Of a stretch of 64,000 nucleotides of DNA, positions 44,862 to 52,514 are shown piece by piece. Source of the DNA: CAWDZK01 sp963726615 (GTDB taxonomy: Bacteria > Actinomycetota > Actinomycetes > JACCUZ01). The notes under the pieces are model-generated. The model searched no databases, had not been told where the DNA came from, and saw only the letters and a program-made list of their open reading frames with translations. The stretch covers positions 186,001-250,000 of the forward strand of contig CAVSCX010000018.1 in NCBI GenBank assembly GCA_963726615.1, written 5' to 3'. The stretch's first letter is position 1. Each line of letters opens with the position of its first letter. The translations under genes were made by a program, and so were the position numbers.

Positions 44862-46254
44862 CAACGCCGACGACAGCGAGGCCGTGCCCCGGCCCCGGCG
44901 CCGGGTCGGCGTGCAGGGCCGGCTGACCGGTGCGGCGACCGCGCTGGTCGCCGTGGTGCTGGTCGCCGGAGCGGTGCTGCTGGTCACGGTTCTCCGGCAC
45001 ACCCTGCTGGCCACGCTGGACGACACCGCGAGGCAGCGCGCCGAGGGCGTCGCCGCCCTGGTGGACAGCGGCAACCTGCCCCGGACGGTGCCGGCCGCAG
45101 GGGGGACGGTGCTGGTGCAGGTGGTGGACGGGCAGGGCCGGGTCCGGGCCGCGTCCCCGGGTGGGGACGCCCTGGTCCCGCTGCTGACGGCGCCGGCCCT
45201 GGCCGACGTACGCCGCGGAGCGACCCGGCGGGTGCCCGGTGCCCGGATCGGCGGGTCCGACCCGCTACGGGTGGTCGGAGTCCGGGCCGGGCCGGGCGGC
45301 GGGCAGACCGTGCTCGTGGCGGTGTCCGGCGCTGAGGCAGCCCGCAGCCTGCGCGTCGTGGCACTGGTGCTCGGTGTGGGGGCGCCGCTGCTTGTCGGTG
45401 GGTTCGGCGTCGCCTGCTGGATCCTCGTGGGCGCAGCGCTGCGCCCGGTCGCCGAGCTCCGCCGCGGCGCCGAGGCCGTCACCGAGACCGGGACGGCCGC
45501 CCGGCTGCCCGTGCCGCCGACCCGGGACGAGATCGCCCGGCTCGCGCACACGCTCAACGACATGCTCGACCGGCTTGCCGCCGGCGGTGCCCGCCAGCGC
45601 GGCTTCGTCGCCGACGCAGCGCACGAGCTGCGCAGCCCCTTGGCCTCGATCCGCACCCAGCTCGAGGTGGCGAGGGCGCACCCCGAGGTGGCCGAGTGGG
45701 CCGAGACCGCTGACGACGTGCTGGTGGACGTGAGCCGGTTGTCGCGACTTGTCGACGACCTGCTGCTGCTGGCCCGGCTCGACGACGACCGGTCCCCGGT
45801 GCGCACGGCGTCGACGGTGGATCTCGGCTCGGTGGCTGCCGAGAGCGCCCGGCGGGCGGGGCGCCGCTACGCCGTCGAGGTCGGCGCGGGCGCGGGTTCC
45901 GTCCTCGTCCGGGCCGACCCGGACGCGGTGACGCGCATCCTGGACAACCTGCTCAGCAACGCCGATCGGCACGCGACCTCGCGGGTCGTCGTGGCCACCG
46001 GGGCGGTCGACGGCCTCGGCGTGCTGACGGTCAGCGACGACGGGCCGGGCATTCCCGCCGCCGCCCGGGCACGGGTCTTCGAGCGTTTCACCCGGCTGGA
46101 CGGTTCACGCAGCCAGGGTTCCGGCGGCAGCGGGCTCGGCCTGGCCATCGTCCGGCAGCTGGTGCTGGCCCAGGGCGGGACCGTGACCCTGGAGGACGCG
46201 GCCCCCGGCCTGCGCGTGCTGGTCCAGCTGCCGCTGGCCGAGCGCCAGAGCTGA
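44854..46254 (+). CDS. Sensor histidine kinase
   Basis: A 466-residue kinase. The first membrane helix is about residues 25-50 and the second about 168-192, with a loop of about 115 residues between them outside the membrane. HAMP follows, then HisKA with H257 in FVADAAHELRSPLASIR, and the ATPase with NLLSNADRHA, VSDDGPGIP and GSGGSGLGLAIVRQL. GTG 44854 is 8 bases inside the response-regulator gene. The pair resembles envelope-stress or antimicrobial-sensing systems. Confidence 0.88.
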   Translation: MADNADDSEAVPRPRRRVGVQGRLTGAATALVAVVLVAGAVLLVTVLRHTLLATLDDTARQRAEGVAALVDSGNLPRTVPAAGGTVLVQVVDGQGRVRAASPGGDALVPLLTAPALADVRRGATRRVPGARIGGSDPLRVVGVRAGPGGGQTVLVAVSGAEAARSLRVVALVLGVGAPLLVGGFGVACWILVGAALRPVAELRRGAEAVTETGTAARLPVPPTRDEIARLAHTLNDMLDRLAAGGARQRGFVADAAHELRSPLASIRTQLEVARAHPEVAEWAETADDVLVDVSRLSRLVDDLLLLARLDDDRSPVRTASTVDLGSVAAESARRAGRRYAVEVGAGAGSVLVRADPDAVTRILDNLLSNADRHATSRVVVATGAVDGLGVLTVSDDGPGIPAAARARVFERFTRLDGSRSQGSGGSGLGLAIVRQLVLAQGGTVTLEDAAPGLRVLVQLPLAERQS

Positions 46255-46260
46255 CCGGGA

Positions 46261-47172
46261 CTACGAGCGGACGCGCACGACCCCGCCCGCGGGGGTGACC
46301 TCCCCGTCGCCCCGGACGGCACTGAGGAAGCTGGGCGTCGCCTGCAGCGCCACGATGTCAGCAGGCATCTCGATGCCGGCGTCGTCGAGCGCCTCCTTGA
46401 CCGCCGTGATCGCCTCGGCCATCACCACCAGGCCGTCGTGCTGACGCGGGGAGGTCCAGAACCGCGCGTCGATGTCCACCGTCGAGACGCCGAGACCGGT
46501 CACGAGAGCCTCGGGCGCTGGGTCGTCGGAGACGTCGGCGACACCGCTCAATGCGTCGACGACGATCCTGCAGGCCTGGCGCGTGTCGCTCTCGTAGGCG
46601 ATGCCGACGGTGAACGACAGGCGCCGCTCGTCGAAGTGGGTCTGGACCCGGATCACGCCCTTGTAGACGTCGCGGTTGGGGATGACGACGAGCTGGCCGT
46701 CGAAGGTCCGGATCCTTGTCTCGCGGATGGTGATCGCCTCGACGGTGCCCGTGTGTCCCTGGACCTCGATCTGGTCGCCGGACCGGAACGGCTGACGGAA
46801 CAGCAGCAGCACGCCGGACAGGGTGTTCTCCAGGATGTCCTGGAAGGCGAATCCCACGGCGATCGAGAAGAATCCCAGTCCTGCCAGCAGGTCGACCGGC
46901 TGGACCGACGGGAACAGGGCCGCGATCGCGCTCAGTACCGCAAGTCCCAACAGGAGCCACCCGGCCAGCTTGCTCATGACCTGCGCGAAGCTCGGCGTCC
47001 GGCCGCGGCTCAGCCAGCTGTGCATGACCCAGCGCAGCAGCCGGGACAGGCCCAGACCGACGAGGACGATGCCGATGGCGAGCCCGAGCCGCGGCAGCGA
47101 CTCGATGAAGGAGTCGACGATGTCCCGGGCCGAGCCGGTGAACTCACCGGTCGCAGCTCGCAGAGTCGGCAT
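46261..47172 (-). CDS. MscS-family mechanosensitive channel
   Basis: A 303-residue small-conductance channel. TM helices lie at about 24-48, 68-92 and 95-118. The pore helix/beta transition reads GFAFQDILENTLSGVLLLF and leads into the cytoplasmic barrel (FRSGDQIEVQGHTGTVEAIT, then VVIPNRDVYKG). ATG 47172 overlaps the stop of the PRC-barrel gene by one base (TGATG). It is the last gene of a four-gene unit. It probably relieves osmotic downshock. Confidence 0.87.
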   Translation of the reverse strand: MPTLRAATGEFTGSARDIVDSFIESLPRLGLAIGIVLVGLGLSRLLRWVMHSWLSRGRTPSFAQVMSKLAGWLLLGLAVLSAIAALFPSVQPVDLLAGLGFFSIAVGFAFQDILENTLSGVLLLFRQPFRSGDQIEVQGHTGTVEAITIRETRIRTFDGQLVVIPNRDVYKGVIRVQTHFDERRLSFTVGIAYESDTRQACRIVVDALSGVADVSDDPAPEALVTGLGVSTVDIDARFWTSPRQHDGLVVMAEAITAVKEALDDAGIEMPADIVALQATPSFLSAVRGDGEVTPAGGVVRVRS

Positions 47173-47618
47173 CAGGACGGCGGGTCCACGACAAGTGCGT
47201 AGCTGCCGAGCGACCTCAGCCGCGCGGCAGGGACCTGGTCGTCCTCGGTCCGGACGGCGGTCAGCGCACCGGTGTCGGTGTCGAACTCGACATCGACCAC
47301 CGTGCCCACCTCCGCCCCGGTGGTCAGCAGCACACGGCTGCCGATGGCCGCGACCCTGCCCTTGACGGCCTGCGTCTCGCGCTCCTTGCTGACCTGCTCG
47401 ACCGCCGCGGCGGTGTCGGCCATGACAGCATCGGCGCCGAAGGAGGAGATGGAGGGCCACGACAGGACCTCGGCGCGCTTGCCCCGCCCCGCGACGTGGA
47501 CGCCGTCGACACGACTGGCCGTCGGGTCCACCACGAAACCCTTGACCTCCCCGAGCGTCTCGGCCGAGTCGGCAGCGACGACCCGGCGGCCCACGGCACC
47601 GGTGAAGGTCTCGCTCAT
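47172..47618 (-). CDS. PRC-barrel domain protein (short)
   Basis: A 148-residue protein with one PRC-barrel: FTGAVGRRVVAADSAETLGEV at the N-terminus and RVLLTTGAEVGTVVDVEFD in the second half. PRC-barrels act in RNA maturation, photosynthetic centres and various uncharacterised membrane complexes. ATG 47618 overlaps the upstream PRC gene (ATGA), and its stop overlaps the MscS start. Confidence 0.8.
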   Translation of the reverse strand: MSETFTGAVGRRVVAADSAETLGEVKGFVVDPTASRVDGVHVAGRGKRAEVLSWPSISSFGADAVMADTAAAVEQVSKERETQAVKGRVAAIGSRVLLTTGAEVGTVVDVEFDTDTGALTAVRTEDDQVPAARLRSLGSYALVVDPPS

Positions 47619-48187
47619 GAGCGGTCTCCCTTCAGGGTCAGCGCCCGGAACGAGTCGACTGCCGCGCCGAAGCCGGCGAGGTCGTCGCGGACGAAGTCGG
47701 TCGCCTCGACCGGAAGCAGCAGGTTGTCCTCCGACAACGCCATCTGCTCGGAGATGGGGACGAACGACGTGTCCGGCCGGTCCCCCGACCCGATCTCGTA
47801 GCCCACTGCGGCCGGATCGGTGCCGGTCGTGATCACCACCCCGACCACCTCGCCGAGGTCGTTGCCGTCCGAGGACAGCACCCGGTTCCCGACCACCGAG
47901 TTGGCCTGCTCGGGGTTGCGCAACGTGGGTTGTGACTCGTCGGGAACTCCCAGCGCGTCGAGGTCCCGGACCATCACGGCATCAGGCCCGATGGCGGCCA
48001 CCGACCGTGCCGCGAGCGCGTCCTTCATCCGGCCGGCCAGGGCGCCGCGCTTGTTCAGCGTGAAGCCGACGAGCTGGTGGTGCTCGGCGTCGTAGACGAC
48101 GTCACGCACCTCGGCCACGTCCTCGCCTGAGGCGATCGACACGACGGGGAGACCGATCAGGTCTCCGGCACGGATGACCTGGGTCAT
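47615..48187 (-). CDS. PRC-barrel domain protein (long)
   Basis: A 190-residue protein with two PRC-barrel-like halves: MTQVIRAGDLIGLPVVSI and VVYDAEHHQLVGFTLNKRG, then VVGNRVLSSDGNDLGEVVGV. ATG 48187 overlaps the stop of the 44-residue membrane peptide (ATGA). The longer frame to 48346 is not needed. It is the second gene of the coupled operon. Confidence 0.8.
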   Translation of the reverse strand: MTQVIRAGDLIGLPVVSIASGEDVAEVRDVVYDAEHHQLVGFTLNKRGALAGRMKDALAARSVAAIGPDAVMVRDLDALGVPDESQPTLRNPEQANSVVGNRVLSSDGNDLGEVVGVVITTGTDPAAVGYEIGSGDRPDTSFVPISEQMALSEDNLLLPVEATDFVRDDLAGFGAAVDSFRALTLKGDRS

Positions 48188-48318
48188 CGCCGACCGCCCT
48201 TCCTCGGGCTGGACGCGAGGACGGCGCCGCGCCGCCGGGAACGGCGCAGCAGCACCAGGAGCGCCGCCACCAGCAGGAGCACCACCACGGCGATCGTCAA
48301 CCACCACATGAGGTCCAT
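48184..48318 (-). CDS. 44-residue single-span membrane protein
   Basis: A small gene too short for usual ORF lists. ATG 48318 follows GGAGAAG with 7-base spacing. The product starts MDLMWWLTIAVVVLL, stays hydrophobic to about residue 24, and ends in a basic tail (RRSRRRGAVL, then SSPRKGGRR). Its TGA overlaps the next ATG (ATGA, 48184-48187). Hydrophobic segment, positive-inside tail, ribosome site and coupling all argue for a real gene. It may anchor the PRC-barrel proteins or MscS at the membrane. Confidence 0.68.
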   Translation of the reverse strand: MDLMWWLTIAVVVLLLVAALLVLLRRSRRRGAVLASSPRKGGRR

Positions 48319-48460
48319 CGATCTTCTCCGGTTCTCCCCGTAGCAAGTCGGCCGCCTCAGAACGCCGGCCGGCGTCCGCAGGAGACCTGCCCCAGGGCGT
48401 CAGCCGGAACCATGACGGTCTCGTGACCTCGGGGTGCAGCCGATCCTTGTCTACCTCGGC

Positions 48461-48940
48461 TCAGCCGTCGTCGCCGCGGACCACCACCACCGGGCACGGC
48501 GCGTGGGTCGTGAGATGAGAGACCACGGTGCCAAGCAGGGCGCCGACCACCGGCCCGTGGCCGCTCGAGCCCACGACCAGCAGGTCGCCGCCCGTGGCGA
48601 TCTCGACCAGCGCCCGGCCGGGAGGCCCACGCCTCACCCAGGTCCGGACCAGGACCGGCCCGTCCGCGATCCCGGCCGCCTCGAGGCACCTGACGTTCAC
48701 CTCGCGAGCCTGCGCGGTGAGGGCCTGCTCCACCTGACCGCCGACGAGCAGGCCGACACCTCCGGCCGGGACCGGATGACCGACCGCGAGCGGAGCGCCG
48801 CCGTAGCCGCCATCGGCGTCCCAGGCGGTCACGACATCCAGGACCGGCGCTCCGACGGCGGCGGCGTGTCTCGCCGCCCAGCGCAGTGCGGCGACCGAGC
48901 GATCGGTGCCGTCGACGCCGACCAGGATCCGGGAGGACAT
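48461..48940 (-). CDS. Universal stress protein (UspA family)
   Basis: A 159-residue single-domain USP. The N-terminal strand is RILVGVDGTDRSVAALRWAA. The ATP-binding motif G-x2-G-x9-G is seen in VVGSSGHGPVVGALLGTVVS, and HAPCPVVVVRG ends the protein. ATG 48940 has CAGGGT 7 bases upstream. In actinobacteria many USPs respond to hypoxia or osmotic stress; the neighbouring operon supports a stress role. Confidence 0.87.
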   Translation of the reverse strand: MSSRILVGVDGTDRSVAALRWAARHAAAVGAPVLDVVTAWDADGGYGGAPLAVGHPVPAGGVGLLVGGQVEQALTAQAREVNVRCLEAAGIADGPVLVRTWVRRGPPGRALVEIATGGDLLVVGSSGHGPVVGALLGTVVSHLTTHAPCPVVVVRGDDG

Positions 48941-48962
48941 GGCCCTGACCCTGCCCGGCTCG

Positions 48963-49367
48963 TCATGCGGCTCGGTGACGACGGCTTTGCAGTCTGGTGA
49001 CGGAGATCACGCCCACCGACCACGGCCACCGGAGCGCGTGGGACCTGGCCGGGACCACCTGGACCGCGGGCTCGGCCCCGGGCAGCGGCGAGTCGAGGTC
49101 GTCCCAGAACCAGCCGGTGCCGTCCGTGCTCTCCGCGCTCTCCGCGTCCGGACCGACCTGCACCTGCCGTCGGTCCCACCAGCAGGCCGCGGCCAGCACG
49201 CCGATGACGGCCACCAGCGTCAGGAGCGCGACCGGGGTGGCCGCAAGCCACCGGAGCAGCGCCACGGCGAGGGCAGCCGGGTCGTCCAGGTCCCGCAGCC
49301 GCAGCCGTTCGGCACCGGCGGCCGACCCGAGACCGGCATCGGCGGCCGGCGTGACGACGGCATGCAT
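48963..49367 (-). CDS. Hypothetical single-pass membrane protein
   Basis: A 134-residue protein. After a short acidic N-terminal part (ERLRLRDLDDPAALAVALL) a hydrophobic helix (about residues 42-65, TPVALLTLVAVIGVLAAACWW) spans the membrane, and the C-terminal half is soluble. I do not recognise it. The frame lies opposite shorter plus-strand frames and is more gene-like than those. The shared STAS upstream element lies 48-68 bases upstream of its ATG 49367. Confidence 0.5.
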   Translation of the reverse strand: MHAVVTPAADAGLGSAAGAERLRLRDLDDPAALAVALLRWLAATPVALLTLVAVIGVLAAACWWDRRQVQVGPDAESAESTDGTGWFWDDLDSPLPGAEPAVQVVPARSHALRWPWSVGVISVTRLQSRRHRAA

Positions 49368-49414
49368 GGCTCGTGCCTGTCCGGTTGCGGCCGGCGGGAC
49401 ACCGCCCGCCGGGA

Positions 49415-49435
49415 GTCGTCACGAGACCGCAAACT
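49415..49435. promoter_or_regulatory. Shared STAS-locus element, copy 1
   Basis: GTCGTCAC-GAG-ACCGCAAACT matches copy 2 (53272-53292) at 18 of 21 positions. It lies between a minus-strand gene and the STAS gene at 49531. A 14-bp palindrome, CCGCAA-AC-TTGCGG, overlaps at 49427-49440. Confidence 0.5.
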
Positions 49436-49530
49436 TGCGGGCAGGTCGGCCGCAACATCTCCCGGCCATCGTCGAGGCGATCCCGCGGCCGGGCACCCGG
49501 TCGCAGGCACCGCGAGGGAGGGGACGCGCC

Positions 49531-49878
49531 GTGACGCTGATGACGGTCACCCAGCAGCAGCCGGACTGCACGACGGTCAGCCTCGACGACCGGGCCCGGA
49601 CCCTCGTGCCGGCGGCCCAGCTCGGGTCCGACTTGTGCGCACTGCTCACCGAGGGCACCCAGACCGTGGTCGTCGACGTGTCGGGGATGCAGACCCTGTC
49701 GACGGATGTCGTGAGCGCCCTGCTCGGCGCACGGCGGGTCGCCACCGCGCGCGGGGCCCGGATCGTGCTGCGGGCGCAGGACGCTCGCAGCCGGGCCCTC
49801 GTGCGCCGGTGCGCGCTGGACGGGGTGTTCACCGTCGTCCGCGATGCGGTCCCCGACTCCCTGTGGCGGCACGGGTGA
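49531..49878 (+). CDS. STAS domain protein (anti-sigma factor antagonist-like)
   Basis: A 115-residue STAS domain. The core TVVVDVSGMQTLSTDVVSAL carries the conserved Asp-x-Ser and a serine-rich loop. The C-terminal helix follows RIVLRAQDARSRALVRRC. GTG 49531 has AGGGAGGGG 7-9 bases upstream; ATG 49540 is too close to the site. Its stop overlaps the next start (GTGA). It could take part in partner switching; no anti-sigma kinase is in the window. Confidence 0.75.
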   Translation: MTLMTVTQQQPDCTTVSLDDRARTLVPAAQLGSDLCALLTEGTQTVVVDVSGMQTLSTDVVSALLGARRVATARGARIVLRAQDARSRALVRRCALDGVFTVVRDAVPDSLWRHG

Positions 49879-50384
49879 CCGCGCCCTCGCTCGTGCACCT
49901 CCCCGCGCAGGAGCTGCAGAGCGACACGTGGGAGGTCGAGACGCTCGGCCGTCAGCCCGGTCTGACCCGCGTGAGCCACGCCGGCGGTGACGTCCAGGTC
50001 CGGGTCGGCGACCTGGCCGCCGGGCCGAGGCGTCCCGGTTCCGAGCCCGGGCCGACGTTGCGCAGCCTGCTCTCCGCGCGCCTGGCCGCGGACGGCACCG
50101 CCCACGTGACGGCACGGTTCGCGCCGCCGGCGCTCGTGCTGACCGCGGACGGCGTGCGCCTGGTGCCCGGCGACGCCACGACGCGCGGCAGCATCACGAT
50201 GGCGCCGGGTGATCTGCTGGTCATGCGCTCCGCGGCGGTCCTGGACGCGGAGCCACAGGTGCTCGTCGAGCTGCTGGAGGCCGGCCCCGGGTCGGCTCGC
50301 GTGCTCGACCTTGCCGATCTGGTACGGCAGCTGCTCGTCGGGTCGTTCGCCGGCGCTGCCGCGGTCGCGCGCTTCGGCGGCTGA
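49875..50384 (+). CDS. Hypothetical protein, possibly a decayed SpoIIE-like phosphatase domain
   Basis: A 169-residue protein coupled to the STAS gene (GTGA overlap). The second half (FAPPALVLTADGVRLVPGD, then ITMAPGDLLVMRSAAVLD) resembles the late strands of PPM/SpoIIE phosphatases. The metal-binding aspartates (GGDFYD, GDVxGHG, YTDG) are missing. It may be a pseudo-phosphatase partner of the STAS protein. The similarity is suggestive only. Confidence 0.55.
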   Translation: MTAPSLVHLPAQELQSDTWEVETLGRQPGLTRVSHAGGDVQVRVGDLAAGPRRPGSEPGPTLRSLLSARLAADGTAHVTARFAPPALVLTADGVRLVPGDATTRGSITMAPGDLLVMRSAAVLDAEPQVLVELLEAGPGSARVLDLADLVRQLLVGSFAGAAAVARFGG

Positions 50385-50406
50385 TCCGCGCCGGGCCGGG
50401 TCAGCC
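50379..50406. terminator. Weak convergent hairpin containing both stop codons
   Basis: GGCTGA (50379-50384) pairs with TCAGCC (50401-50406); the arms carry the stop of the plus-strand gene and the stop of the GerMN gene. The stem is only 6 bp with a 16-base GC-rich loop. Confidence 0.35.
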
Positions 50407-51087
50407 TCCTGCGGCGTCGGTGCTGGCCTTGGACCGTGGCCCGGTGCCCGGAGCAAGAAGGCTCGCGTAGTCCGAGGCCTCGAGCGGATCCGAGGTCTGC
50501 TCGCCGTCGGGCAGCGGAGCCGGCAGCGGCTGCCCGTCCTGGACGAGCACCACCCGATCCACCCCCTGCACGGAGGTCGTGGTGAGCACGATCTGACCGA
50601 CCGCGAGCGGCAGCCTGTCGGCCGACGGCCCACCCACCGCCACCTGGATGTCGACGCGCGCGGTGCCGGCCACCAGGTCGATGACGCGAAGCCGGACTTC
50701 CGGGCCGAGCGCGCTGCTCAGCCCTGCGGCGCGCTGCACGTCGGTGGGTCCGGTGGCAAGCGCAGCGAGCACGGCGTCCTCGACGTGCATCGCGGTCCCG
50801 GCCTCCACCTCGATCGGCTGGGCCCGGAGCAAGCCGTCCGGGTCGACGAGGTACAGCCGCGGCACGGTGACTGCCTCGCCCGGCGGCGCCGTCGACGGGG
50901 CCGGTGCGGACGGCGAGGCCTCCAGCAGCCGGTAAGGGACGTCGCCGTCGTCCACGAGGCGGGTCGTGCCCGCCGCGGGCACGCCGCAGCCGGTCACGCC
51001 GAGCAGGACGGCCACCAGCAGCGGGGCGAGCACCAGCGAACGGCCGAGAGCGCGCGCGCCGGGCCGGTTCCGGTCTCGCCGCATCAT
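50401..51087 (-). CDS. GerMN-domain lipoprotein (LpqB-like, short)
   Basis: A 228-residue lipoprotein. The signal peptide (GRSLVLAPLLVAVLLG) ends in VTGC with C34 as the lipid site. A GerMN domain follows (about residues 85-195: HVEDAVLAALATGPTDVQRA, then GTARVDIQVAVGG). LpqB proteins of MtrAB operons contain GerMN plus a beta-propeller; the propeller is absent here. ATG 51087 overlaps the kinase stop (ATGA). CseA-type lipoproteins are an alternative comparison. It probably modulates the adjacent kinase at the membrane. Confidence 0.8.
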   Translation of the reverse strand: MMRRDRNRPGARALGRSLVLAPLLVAVLLGVTGCGVPAAGTTRLVDDGDVPYRLLEASPSAPAPSTAPPGEAVTVPRLYLVDPDGLLRAQPIEVEAGTAMHVEDAVLAALATGPTDVQRAAGLSSALGPEVRLRVIDLVAGTARVDIQVAVGGPSADRLPLAVGQIVLTTTSVQGVDRVVLVQDGQPLPAPLPDGEQTSDPLEASDYASLLAPGTGPRSKASTDAAGG

Positions 51088-52514
51088 GAGTGCAGCTCCG
51101 GGGCCTTGGCGCCGTCGGCCCACGCCGCCGAGGGCTCGGCCGCCGGCAGCTGGACGACGAAGCGGCTGCCGACGTCGTCCGGTCCCGACGTGCACCAGAC
51201 GGTGCCGCCGTGCACCTTGACGGTCTCCGCCACCAGGCTCAGTCCCAGCCCGGTGCCCGGCAGGGAGCCGCGTGACCCACCCCGGACGAACCGCTCGAAG
51301 ATCCGCGCCCGGTCCTCGACCGGCACGCCCGGGCCGCGGTCGTCGACCGCGATCACCACCGACCCCGGCGCCGCCCCGACAGTGACCGCCGTGACGCCCT
51401 GGCCGTGACGCTCGGCGTTCTGGACCAGGTTCAGCAGGGCCCGGTGCATCGTCGGCTTGTCGACCAGGACGGTGAGCCGCTCCGTGTCGTCCGGGAACAC
51501 GAGCAGGTCGCCGCCCAGCCCGCTGGTGTCGGCGACCTGCCGGACCAGGTCCCGGACGTCCACGGCGCCCAGGACCAGCGCGGCGGCACCCGCCTCCAGC
51601 CGGCCCAGGTCGAGCAGGTCCTCCAGCGCGCGCCGGAACCGGGACAGGTCGTTCTCGATGAGGTCGAGTGCTTCCCGGGCGCGTTCCGGCAGGTCCTCCC
51701 GGCGCCGGTTCAGCACGTCGACGCTCGTGATCAGGGCCGTCAACGGCGACCTGAGCTCGTGGCTGACGTCGGCGGCGAACCTGGCGTCCCGCTCGATGCG
51801 CTCGTGCACAGCGTCCACCATGCTGTTGAAGGACGCGACGATGGTGGACAGGTCGGGGTCGTCGGTGCCGGCCAGCCGCGTGTCCAGCGCGCCGGACGCG
51901 ATCTGGGCTGCCGCAGCGGCGACATCGTCCAGCGGCGCCACGACCCGCCGAGCCGCCCACCGGCCGAGCACCGCTGCTGCGCCGGCGGTCAGCGCCGCGA
52001 CGACCATGAGCACGATGCGCAGGGCTCCGAGGGTGTCCGAGAGCTCCTTGGTGCTGACCCGCTCGTAGAACTGCGCACCCACGGCCGGCAGCGGCACCTC
52101 CACGATCAGCGCAGAACCGCCCGGACCGTCCTGCCACGAGAGTGACGACGAACCGTCGGCGGCGGCCCGGCGCAGGTGCGCGGGGACATCCTTCTCGGCG
52201 AAGTCCAGCGAGGACGAGAAGGACCGGCCGCCGCGCCGCACCACGATGGCTGCGTCGGCCGGCGGCGACACGGCGCCCAGGACGTCGCTGACCTTGGCGC
52301 CGCGCGTCAGCATCCCCTCCCGGACGAACGATGCGTCGGTGAACGCCTGGCGGAACGCCGTGCGCTCACGCTGCTCGATCAGGAAGTGGCGCGCGGCGAG
52401 GTAGGTGCCCAGGGCCATGGTGGCCGAGAGCAGGAGCCCGCCGACGGCGAACGACAGCATGATCGTGGTGCGCAGTGACAGCGGCCGGCGGCGGCCGGCC
52501 CGTTCGCCGGTCAC
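51084..52514 (-). CDS. Sensor histidine kinase (MtrB-like)
   Basis: A 476-residue kinase. TM1 is about residues 17-42 and TM2 about 164-187, separated by an external domain of 120 residues. HAMP follows, then H252 in FAADVSHELRSPLTALI, and ATPase motifs NLVQNAERHG, VDDRGPGVP and PGTGLGLSLVAE. GTG 52514 overlaps the response-regulator stop (GTGA). The gene order regulator, kinase, GerMN lipoprotein is that of mtrA-mtrB-lpqB. A canonical mtrAB elsewhere in the genome would mark this as a paralogous set. Confidence 0.88.
   Translation of the reverse strand: MTGERAGRRRPLSLRTTIMLSFAVGGLLLSATMALGTYLAARHFLIEQRERTAFRQAFTDASFVREGMLTRGAKVSDVLGAVSPPADAAIVVRRGGRSFSSSLDFAEKDVPAHLRRAAADGSSSLSWQDGPGGSALIVEVPLPAVGAQFYERVSTKELSDTLGALRIVLMVVAALTAGAAAVLGRWAARRVVAPLDDVAAAAAQIASGALDTRLAGTDDPDLSTIVASFNSMVDAVHERIERDARFAADVSHELRSPLTALITSVDVLNRRREDLPERAREALDLIENDLSRFRRALEDLLDLGRLEAGAAALVLGAVDVRDLVRQVADTSGLGGDLLVFPDDTERLTVLVDKPTMHRALLNLVQNAERHGQGVTAVTVGAAPGSVVIAVDDRGPGVPVEDRARIFERFVRGGSRGSLPGTGLGLSLVAETVKVHGGTVWCTSGPDDVGSRFVVQLPAAEPSAAWADGAKAPELHS

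Noticed and set aside
49427..49440. Palindrome CCGCAA-AC-TTGCGG as an independent operator
   Set aside because: The second STAS locus shares the left half but not the right, so the palindrome is not conserved between copies; treated as part of the shared element.
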